A stretch of DNA of 16,475 nucleotides. Source: Candidatus Woesearchaeota archaeon. GTDB taxonomy: Archaea; Nanobdellota; Nanobdellia; Woesearchaeales; PXDW01. The notes beneath the pieces were generated by a model. The model saw only the letters and a list, made by a program, of their open reading frames with translations. It searched no databases and was not told the origin of the DNA. Made by a program: the position numbers and the translations under genes. This document shows positions 7,995 to 13,750 of the stretch, piece by piece (position 1 is the stretch's first letter; every line of letters starts with the position of its first letter). The stretch lies in NCBI GenBank assembly GCA_003564925.1, contig PXDW01000024.1:1-16475 (forward strand). Reading direction: 5' to 3'.

Positions 7995-8206
7995 TGGAAA
8001 AATACAATATTGATAAGGAAAAAATTAGTATCGAAATGAATTTTAATGAATTAGTTAAAATGGTCTCCTCACTTAAAACAAATATAGACCAAAATGTTGA
8101 CGATGCAGTTAAATATACTAACATTATGAATCACTCTAAACAAATAATGCTAATTGCAAAAACTATTTTTAAAAAGTCTGAAGCTATAAAAAAGAAGTTA
8201 AGGTGA
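7991..8206 (+). CDS. 71-residue helical protein coupled to the ATP-grasp gene (unknown)
   Basis: The start overlaps the stop of the preceding gene in an ATGATG arrangement, which implies translational coupling and probably a shared function or complex. Either ATG (7991 or 7994) is possible. The product is 70-71 residues, Lys/Asn/Ile/Met-rich, with no Cys, Gly or Pro, so it is likely all helical; residues 17-50 (FNELVKMVSSLKTNIDQ onward) and 52-71 could form two amphipathic helices. The basic C-terminus (KKSEAIKKKLR) could pair with the acidic tail of its upstream partner. No family recognised. Confidence 0.65.
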   Translation: MMEKYNIDKEKISIEMNFNELVKMVSSLKTNIDQNVDDAVKYTNIMNHSKQIMLIAKTIFKKSEAIKKKLR

Positions 8207-8301
8207 TATTAACTCAGTATATATTTTTGGATTATAATACTTTCAAAACAAATTCTTTTCAAGAAGTCTAGAAAACTCTTATATCCTAAATAGATAGCAA
8301 A

Positions 8302-8311
8302 CTATATAAAC
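8302..8311 (+). promoter_or_regulatory. TATA box of the winged-helix gene
   Basis: The run CTATATAAAC is centred about 30 nt before the ATG at 8337, giving a leader of only a few bases. It supports the ATG at 8337 rather than the TTG at 8328. The rest of the 130 bp gap from 8207 is AT-rich with no other element I could recognise. Confidence 0.5.
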
Positions 8312-8336
8312 TAATTTATTTACAATATTGAAAAGA

Positions 8337-8651
8337 ATGGCAAGAGGAAGACCTGTTCAGAGCGAAATAAGGCAGAATATTGCAGATATTCTGTATTTTC
8401 TAGGAAAGGCTTATGGTTATGAAGTATACAAACACTATCTTGCTTTATTCCCGAGATGCGCCCAGAAATCCATTTATTATCATTTAAATAAAGGCGCTGC
8501 TTTAGATGAGTTTGAGATAGAGGAAATAAAGAATGAGCAGGGAACTTATTCATGGGGAGATTCAGCTAAGAAAGTTTATTACAAAATTGGAAAGAAGGCA
8601 AAGCCAAGATTAAATAAAAATCTTAAGAATTATTTCTCTAAGAAAAAATAG
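8337..8651 (+). CDS. Small winged-helix DNA-binding protein with AT-hook-like N-terminus
   Basis: The 104-residue product begins MARGRPVQSEIRQNI. The RGRP core is the AT-hook signature and would sit in the minor groove of AT-rich DNA. The following residues 8-60 alternate predicted helices (SEIRQNIADILYFLGKAYG, YEVYKHYLALFP, AQKSIYYHLNKGAAL) in the order expected for a winged helix-turn-helix, with a beta-wing at about 58-82 (DEFEIEEIKNEQG.YSWG.....VYY). The C-terminus is Lys-rich. A PadR/ArsR-like transcription regulator is likely; target unknown. I chose ATG 8337 over TTG 8328 because of the TATA spacing and the conserved-looking MARGRP start. Its last 14 bp overlap the 3' end of the convergent site-2 protease gene. 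Confidence 0.7.
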   Translation: MARGRPVQSEIRQNIADILYFLGKAYGYEVYKHYLALFPRCAQKSIYYHLNKGAALDEFEIEEIKNEQGTYSWGDSAKKVYYKIGKKAKPRLNKNLKNYFSKKK

Positions 8652-9822
8652 CAAAAGGATTTCCAACATACTGAACTAACAGCCCCAAAACAATAGAGAA
8701 CAGCATTAATGAGCTTATAAAAACAAATATCCGCTTTGCTTTCTCTTTATCCATTATTTTTTCCAGCGAAACTTTTAATATTCTACCTCCATCTGTTATT
8801 GCCAGAGGAAGCAGATTCACTAATCCTATAAGGAAGTTTAACCAGAATAATATCCATAGGAATGAAAACAACCATGTAAAAGGTCCCTCTATAAAACTAA
8901 ATTGTTCTTTGAAACTTATCCTGTTCCTTATATTGGAAACACCTATCATTGATCTATTGTCGATTCTTTGTGTTACAACAGCATATGTCTCATTTTCAGT
9001 TCCAAGGTATATTGTTTCATTCACAGTGCTGTTGAAGTGCATGTAGCTTATAAATTCGTAAGCGTCCTTTACTGTTTTATTGTTAAATGAAATTATTGTC
9101 ATATCGCTTTCTAATCCAGCCTTTGCTGCTGGCATTGTTTCATTGATTACATCAAACGAAAATCCAATAGGCTCTGTTATTCTATTTTGTATAGGAACTA
9201 AGATAAAACTCATTACAAGAAAAATTATTATCGCTAATATTATATTCGCCATAGGACCTGAAGCAAATATGGAATTTTGAACTTTTGCCGGCTGCTTTAT
9301 GAGCTTTTTTTCATCAGGCTCAACAAAAGCAAGAGGAAGTATCGGAACAATAACTGAAAGAAATCCAAAACCGCTCGACTTGACTTTCATTTTATAAGTC
9401 CTTGCAACCACACCATGGCTAAACTCATGCACGATCATTAATATAAACAAGGCAAGAATCCACTGGACAAAAGGCATATAGCCTATAATTGGAGCTTCTG
9501 TAAAAGGAAGCACCAAAGCCATACCCGCATCAGTAACTCTTGGCTTTACAATAAGGTTGAATGTATTTATTAAAACAGTTAAAAAAACATAGATCATACC
9601 TAAAAAACCAACCCCCATAGAAAAATAGCCAAAAATCTTTATTATTTTTTTATATTTTTTTGCAATCTTGTCCATAATATTAATTCCAAATTTAGTCCTA
9701 AAAAGAACCAAATATAAGAATGGGAACATGATTTTCTCAATTTTCAGCTTTTTTTTATTTTTAATCAAGAAAATACCAATCGTAATAACAAAAATTATGG
9801 CAATTAAGATATCATAATTCAT
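8638..9822 (-). CDS. Site-2 protease (M50-family membrane zinc metalloprotease) with PDZ domain
   Basis: This 394-residue integral membrane protease belongs to the S2P/M50 family, which cleaves substrates within the bilayer (regulated intramembrane proteolysis or signal-peptide remnant clearance). The zinc-binding HEFSH is at 132-136 inside a membrane segment, and the third ligand motif NLLPLAITDGGRI is at 336-348 with Asp344. Hydrophobic segments lie at about 3-20, 64-88, 117-135, 152-168, 188-213, 315-340 and 370-390. A PDZ-like region (about 215-295, with ETMPAAKAGLESDMTIISFN) sits between the two catalytic motifs, as in PDZ-containing S2Ps. It is the last gene of the minus-strand release-factor cluster; its ATG lies 1 nt after the eL40 stop with no clear Shine-Dalgarno, so it is probably translated by coupling. 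Substrate unknown. Confidence 0.93.
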   Translation of the reverse strand: MNYDILIAIIFVITIGIFLIKNKKKLKIEKIMFPFLYLVLFRTKFGINIMDKIAKKYKKIIKIFGYFSMGVGFLGMIYVFLTVLINTFNLIVKPRVTDAGMALVLPFTEAPIIGYMPFVQWILALFILMIVHEFSHGVVARTYKMKVKSSGFGFLSVIVPILPLAFVEPDEKKLIKQPAKVQNSIFASGPMANIILAIIIFLVMSFILVPIQNRITEPIGFSFDVINETMPAAKAGLESDMTIISFNNKTVKDAYEFISYMHFNSTVNETIYLGTENETYAVVTQRIDNRSMIGVSNIRNRISFKEQFSFIEGPFTWLFSFLWILFWLNFLIGLVNLLPLAITDGGRILKVSLEKIMDKEKAKRIFVFISSLMLFSIVLGLLVQYVGNPFAIFS

Positions 9823-9823
9823 T

Positions 9824-9985
9824 TTATTTTTTTCTTACTGTTCTAAGAGCTTTGCTGTTGCATTTTCTGCACTTTATTTTCCCGTCAAGAACCTTTATAT
9901 TAGGGGTTCTAATTTTACTTTTGCATTTTCTACATACAAATATATTGTGGAAATTTCTAGCTTCTGCTTCTGCGAATTTTGCCAT
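9824..9985 (-). CDS. rpl40e: Ribosomal protein eL40 (L40e)
   Basis: A 53-residue minus-strand frame starts at the ATG at 9985 and stops at 9824. It begins MAKFAEAEARNF, matching the archaeal eL40 opening (MARFPEAEAR), and carries a four-Cys zinc ribbon, CRKC at 18-21 and CRKC at 39-42, followed by a basic tail. eL40 is a large-subunit protein near the GTPase-associated centre. The Cys pairs here are 17 residues apart, longer than the roughly 10 of typical archaeal eL40. It starts 1 nt after the aIF5A stop and ends 1 nt before the protease start, so the three genes are one operon. An AGGTG sequence 7 nt before the ATG (inside aIF5A) could serve as ribosome-binding site. Confidence 0.85.
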   Translation of the reverse strand: MAKFAEAEARNFHNIFVCRKCKSKIRTPNIKVLDGKIKCRKCNSKALRTVRKK

Positions 9986-9986
9986 T

Positions 9987-10376
9987 TTATTGCACCTGTT
10001 TCATAACTTTATCTGCCAATATTACCCAATATAAGATTGTTGACCCTTCTACGCAATTGTCTTTTAAATCTTCAGGTATTTTTAAATCAAATGTTTCATA
10101 TGTTTCCATATCCATTACATTTGCAGAATCGCCGCTTATCGACAATACTTGGGCGTTTCTTTTGTCAATTATAGGAACTTCAATACTATCATGACCTGGC
10201 ATGACAACAACTCTTTTTTTTCCGTCTATCATTCCGCTTCCGGAAAGCCTAACTTTTGCATGTCCATGTTTTCCTGGTCTGCTAATTTGGACATCTGTTA
10301 CAATACAGGCAGCTTCCTCTAGAATAACATAATTTCCTTTTTTTAGCGACCCTACACTAACTATCTTTTTTTCCAT
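9987..10376 (-). CDS. eif5A: Translation initiation factor aIF5A (hypusine-containing)
   Basis: This 129-residue protein is the archaeal IF5A, a homologue of bacterial EF-P that promotes peptide-bond formation at stalled sequences and assists termination. The hypusination loop is SRPGKHGHAK at 32-41, with Lys36 as the residue to be modified. The N-terminal SH3-like domain spans about 1-70 and the C-terminal OB-fold (QVLSISGDSANVMDMETYETFDL onward in two pieces) about 72-129. Length is standard. It lies 44 nt downstream of the SprT-like gene and 1 nt upstream of eL40. Its close linkage with release factor aRF1 fits a shared elongation/termination role. A deoxyhypusine synthase must be elsewhere in the genome. 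Confidence 0.95.
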   Translation of the reverse strand: MEKKIVSVGSLKKGNYVILEEAACIVTDVQISRPGKHGHAKVRLSGSGMIDGKKRVVVMPGHDSIEVPIIDKRNAQVLSISGDSANVMDMETYETFDLKIPEDLKDNCVEGSTILYWVILADKVMKQVQ

Positions 10377-10382
10377 ATTAAT

Positions 10383-10387
10383 CCTCT
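10383..10387 (-). promoter_or_regulatory. Shine-Dalgarno-like GAGGA before aIF5A
   Basis: On the minus strand the sequence before the aIF5A start reads AGAGGATTAATATG, placing GAGGA about 5-6 nt before the ATG. A TATA-like run (AAACTATAATT, about 10408-10418) lies further upstream in the 44 bp gap. The gene may therefore have its own promoter with a short leader, or be read through from aRF1. Confidence 0.4.
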
Positions 10388-10420
10388 ATAAATACCTAAA
10401 TGAAAGAAATTATAGTTTAT

Positions 10421-11086
10421 TTAAATAATTTTTGGTAATCTAAATAGACTCTTAAGACGATATTTAGCCAGAAAAAATTCAAGCTTTTTTTCTATCTCAG
10501 GATCTTCAAACTCTTTTTCTTTTCTTTTAAATTCTGAAGTGTGGTGGTAACTTCTTCCGTTTTTGCTGTAGAACTTATGTTTCTTATGCAAAAGCTCATG
10601 ATACATTATATAATCAATAAATTCAGGGCTTTGCTTGAAAACATTTGATATTATTACTGTATCAGAGCCATATTCGTAGCTTCCGAGTTTTGAAAACGAG
10701 TCTTTTCCGAACTTCAAGTTTGGCTTTTCTATCATTCCGAAAAAATATTTTTCATTAACTCTTTCGAAAGACTCATCAAGTATAGGATCTGATTCTGTCT
10801 TTTCTATTGTGTAATGCACTCTTTTTATGAAAATATTATACAAGTCGATGTTTGTTGTTCTTATTTTTGTTTTAAAAACCCGGTTCAGCAAAGACTGTAT
10901 CAAACCAATCTGTATCTCTTTAGAGACACCTTTCCATTTTTTGCTCAAATTAAAGCATAAAGAATCTTGGGTGTATTTTACATTCGCATTATAATCATTA
11001 AACTTAGCAGAATATTTAATTTTAGAATTATAACAGAATTCCTTATCCGGATATAGCCCTTCAAATGCTTCTTTTATGACCGACAT
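10421..11086 (-). CDS. SprT-like zinc metallopeptidase
   Basis: The 221-residue product has a SprT/Spartan-type protease domain at about 105-195. The catalytic HELLH is at 163-167 (Glu164), the third zinc ligand is probably His181 or His182 in YHHTSEF, and the preceding FERVNEKYFFG, LGSYEYG and VIISNVF segments follow the SprT order. The N-terminal 100 residues are not recognised. The C-terminal Cys4 zinc ribbon of full SprT proteins is missing. Spartan proteases degrade proteins crosslinked to DNA, but the role of this archaeal form is inferred only. The gene starts 2 nt after the aRF1 stop, so it is cotranscribed and probably coupled with aRF1. A YgjP-like family assignment is the main alternative. 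Confidence 0.7.
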   Translation of the reverse strand: MSVIKEAFEGLYPDKEFCYNSKIKYSAKFNDYNANVKYTQDSLCFNLSKKWKGVSKEIQIGLIQSLLNRVFKTKIRTTNIDLYNIFIKRVHYTIEKTESDPILDESFERVNEKYFFGMIEKPNLKFGKDSFSKLGSYEYGSDTVIISNVFKQSPEFIDYIMYHELLHKKHKFYSKNGRSYHHTSEFKRKEKEFEDPEIEKKLEFFLAKYRLKSLFRLPKII

Positions 11087-11088
11087 CT

Positions 11089-13698
11089 TTATGAAATCTC
11101 ATATCTTAAGATAGCCGCTATCTTTCCAATATCCCTAAGTTGCACACCTTCTCTTGTTTCTGTGGATATTATCTGTACATCTGTTGAGTATTGCTTTGCT
11201 ATTTCATCTAACCTGCTTATCACTTCTTCGCTAAGATCTTCTGACAGAAGCAAAGTATCAACAACACCATTATTTAAGTTCTCTTCAACTTCTTTCAATC
11301 CATAGCTCACCATATTCGGCTTCTTGCTTAAAAGTTCAAAAAAACGCTGCATAATTTGTTTTTCAGCAGCAACCTCTTCGTTTGCCAGTACATCTTGTGA
11401 TTTGTCAAGAAGCTCCTGAAGCCCGAACTCACCTGTATAACTTAGGTCTTTTATCGCGATTATTTTCCTTTTGACCTGGTCTGTTATATAGTTGCCCTCT
11501 ACGAAATCATGTTTTGTAGGACCAGGACCTCCAACAATAATTCCTTTTACATCTTTATTTTCCAAAAACTGCTCTTTCATCATATTCCCTATCTTTTTGT
11601 AAAAGTCTTTTGCAGCTCCTTCTCTAAGCCTCTCAAATCTTGGAGCCGAATTATGTACAAATATGCCATTAGCTATAAAATTCATATTTTTTACAGATAT
11701 GTCTACCATATCAGTCTTTTTTCTAATTACTTTTATTTCATTAATCCTTACTGGCAATAGTGGGATTTCCATTATCTGTTTTAGTTCAGAATATAATTTT
11801 TTATCCTTTATATTATTCAGGATAGATTTCCTGAATATTTCTTTGCTCATCATTCTTTCGTTTCTGAAGAAGCTGCTAACTTTAGGAAATAATTCTAAAT
11901 TATACCCTGCTTTTTCTATTATTTTTCTTACTTTACTTCCAGGAACTGCTATCTGCCTGACATAACATCTGTCTGTTTTATTTTTTAATGTTCCTTTTAA
12001 TCTTTTGTCTTTAATTTTTGAGCTAAACCCTATAACCTTGTCAAATAACTTTAGAGATTTTTTCTCAGATATTTCTAAAACATATCTTTTATTATTGGAG
12101 TAAGGATTTCGGCTATTGTCATATTCCATAACAGAAGAAATAATCCCAAATCTTAAAAATAACATCTGGATTTGCTGAGCAAGCACTTTATTATTAATTC
12201 CTAATCCTAATTTACTAGACACATAACCTTCTGCATCAAAAAATCCTCTTAAAAATGCTGCAATAATACTATTTGGAGATTTCAGTATTTTTTCAGGAAT
12301 TACAGAATCTCTTGCTTTTTTCAATTCAGGAAACTCATTTTTAATTAACCTAATTAAAGGCCTGCTTGTAAACCTTATTTGGTGATAGTTTTTTGTTTCC
12401 CTAAATTTATAACTGGATTTTATGCTAAAAAACTTGTTGTATTTTTTTTGATAGCTTAAAGCTATTTCTTTATTCTGCTCAGAAAAGGAAATTCTGTATT
12501 TTTCTATGGAGCCATCACCCATAAGATAACCTAAGAACTGCGCAAAATCTTTATCTATTTTTTCAGGAAGTTTTATATCTCTATATAAATATGGCTCAGA
12601 ATTTTTTTTAAGAAAATTTTCAAAATCTATATTTAACCTATTGCATAATTTTTTTAATAAATCTCTTTTAATATTTCTTTTGCCCAGCTCTATAGCAGAA
12701 ATTGCTGTTTGTGTTACTTCTAATTCTCTGGCTAGTTGTTTTTGGTTTAAACTTTTTTCCAATCTTTTCTTTTGCAATAAATTTCTCCCTTCATTAGTTA
12801 TAGTGGTGGAATTGTAGTATTTTTTTGGATATAATTTCTGTATTTTTCCTTCCACATCAATTCTTTCAGGCATTATTAAATAATCATCAACTTTTAATTT
12901 TTCTGCACTTTTTTCTATAATCTTTCCATTATATAAAACAAAAAAAATGTGGTCTTTCGAAGTTTCTAGAAACAATCTAGGATGTTTTGTAATTATCTTA
13001 TATACTTGGCTCTTTTTTACATTCCATTTGTCTGTAATGTTAGAGTCTTTGATTGAATTGGCTTTTATAGCCATGCTCTTAACAATATTTGGATTATGAA
13101 CTTTTTCAATTTTTGAGAGGGGACCATCAGATAATTGAATTAAAGAATCTTTTGTAAGACATTGTCCTCCGGCTCTTGTTTTTCCTGGCACATTTGATTT
13201 AGACTTTGAAAGTTCTATAATTGTCTTTCCTTTCAATAATGCGATATTCGCTTCTCTCCTGTCCATAACAACCATTCCATATACTTCTTTAGTTTCAAGC
13301 ATCTCTCTTAATGGGTCCAGAAGAAACTCTTTATCGCATCTGTAAAGCCTTATATTTATAGGAACAGGCGGCTCCACGCTCCAAACTTGGTAGTCCTGTT
13401 GGCCTTCTCTTTCTGCAACATTTCCAGAAAAAATAGCCAGCCCATTTTCAGGGGTCTGCTTAAAAAGCCTAAGATGCTGTATCATTTTTTCAAGCGCAGA
13501 TATTACATTTTCTCTTGTTGATTTGCTTTTTATATTTGTAGCTGTTCCCTGCTCTTCTGAGAGGTGGTTTATTATATTATTTAAGTCGTACCCCTGTGGA
13601 ATGTAAACTGTTACAAGTTCAGTGTGTCTCCCCCTATATTTTTCTAAGTTGCTTACTAATTTTCCAAGCTTATATCTTTGCGATGCGTTGATTGCCAT
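11089..13698 (-). CDS. prf1: Peptide chain release factor aRF1 precursor, interrupted by an intein at GGQ
   Basis: The 869-residue precursor encodes class I release factor aRF1, which reads all three stop codons in the ribosomal A site and triggers peptidyl-tRNA hydrolysis. The N-extein (1-179) has the stop-codon-reading motifs NIKS at 55-58 and YRCDKEF at 119-125, and ends in the catalytic GGQ at 177-179. The C-extein resumes at Ser684 with SAPRFERLREGAA and continues through IIVGGPGPTKHDF (720-732) to domain 3 (DTLLLSEDL at 814-822, TETREGVQL, AAILRY). Removing the 504-residue intein leaves 365 residues, shorter than the usual 400-420 because the minidomain after SEDL is absent. It heads the cluster with the SprT-like gene, aIF5A, eL40 and the site-2 protease. 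The ATG at 13698 is about 25 nt from a TATA element shared with nop5. Confidence 0.95.
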   Translation of the reverse strand: MAINASQRYKLGKLVSNLEKYRGRHTELVTVYIPQGYDLNNIINHLSEEQGTATNIKSKSTRENVISALEKMIQHLRLFKQTPENGLAIFSGNVAEREGQQDYQVWSVEPPVPINIRLYRCDKEFLLDPLREMLETKEVYGMVVMDRREANIALLKGKTIIELSKSKSNVPGKTRAGGQCLTKDSLIQLSDGPLSKIEKVHNPNIVKSMAIKANSIKDSNITDKWNVKKSQVYKIITKHPRLFLETSKDHIFFVLYNGKIIEKSAEKLKVDDYLIMPERIDVEGKIQKLYPKKYYNSTTITNEGRNLLQKKRLEKSLNQKQLARELEVTQTAISAIELGKRNIKRDLLKKLCNRLNIDFENFLKKNSEPYLYRDIKLPEKIDKDFAQFLGYLMGDGSIEKYRISFSEQNKEIALSYQKKYNKFFSIKSSYKFRETKNYHQIRFTSRPLIRLIKNEFPELKKARDSVIPEKILKSPNSIIAAFLRGFFDAEGYVSSKLGLGINNKVLAQQIQMLFLRFGIISSVMEYDNSRNPYSNNKRYVLEISEKKSLKLFDKVIGFSSKIKDKRLKGTLKNKTDRCYVRQIAVPGSKVRKIIEKAGYNLELFPKVSSFFRNERMMSKEIFRKSILNNIKDKKLYSELKQIMEIPLLPVRINEIKVIRKKTDMVDISVKNMNFIANGIFVHNSAPRFERLREGAAKDFYKKIGNMMKEQFLENKDVKGIIVGGPGPTKHDFVEGNYITDQVKRKIIAIKDLSYTGEFGLQELLDKSQDVLANEEVAAEKQIMQRFFELLSKKPNMVSYGLKEVEENLNNGVVDTLLLSEDLSEEVISRLDEIAKQYSTDVQIISTETREGVQLRDIGKIAAILRYEIS
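11650..13161 (-). mobile_element. aRF1 intein with LAGLIDADG homing endonuclease and XRE-type helix-turn-helix
   Basis: The intein occupies precursor residues 180-683 (504 residues). It opens with Cys1 in CLTKDSLIQLSDG (block A), has a block-B-like LFLETSKDHIFFV at about 242-254 with the conserved His in an SxxH context, and ends with block F/G DISVKNMNFIANGIFVHN, giving the His-Asn terminal pair followed by Ser+1. These are the residues needed for self-splicing. A DOD-type endonuclease is present: LGYLMGDGS at 389-397 (Asp395) and FLRGFFDAEG at 482-491 (Asp488), each preceding further conserved helices. Between the splicing domain and endonuclease, residues 303-358 form a Cro/C1-type HTH. 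No stop or frame break is seen, so both splicing and homing activity may be intact. Confidence 0.93.
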
Positions 13699-13717
13699 AT
13701 TTTTTTAGAAATAGACA

Positions 13718-13729
13718 ATATTTAAATAT
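13718..13729. promoter_or_regulatory. Palindromic TATA element shared by aRF1 and nop5
   Basis: ATATTTAAATAT is a perfect 12 bp palindrome in the 52 bp gap between the divergent aRF1 and nop5 genes. Its centre is about 25 nt from the aRF1 ATG and about 27 nt from the nop5 ATG. No second TATA-like element is positioned better for either gene, so one box probably serves both directions. Confidence 0.6.
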
Positions 13730-13750
13730 CTTATTAATTTTTTTATCTTT

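Noticed and set aside
8328..8336. TTG start for the winged-helix protein
   Set aside because: ATG 8337 has better TATA spacing and the MARGRP start; the TTG would add only three residues.
8207..8336. Possible small RNA gene or riboswitch
   Set aside because: The 130 bp are AT-rich without a stable stem-loop or C/D-box motifs that I could recognise; only a TATA-like box is supportable.
9852..10034. Plus-strand 60-residue ORF
   Set aside because: It is the antisense of eL40 and aIF5A; the minus strand encodes a clear eL40 with two CRKC pairs.
11089..13698. Two separate genes or a frameshifted aRF1 with an unrelated insertion
   Set aside because: The 869-codon frame is continuous, both ends align to aRF1, and the insertion has complete intein termini (Cys1 and His-Asn/Ser+1).
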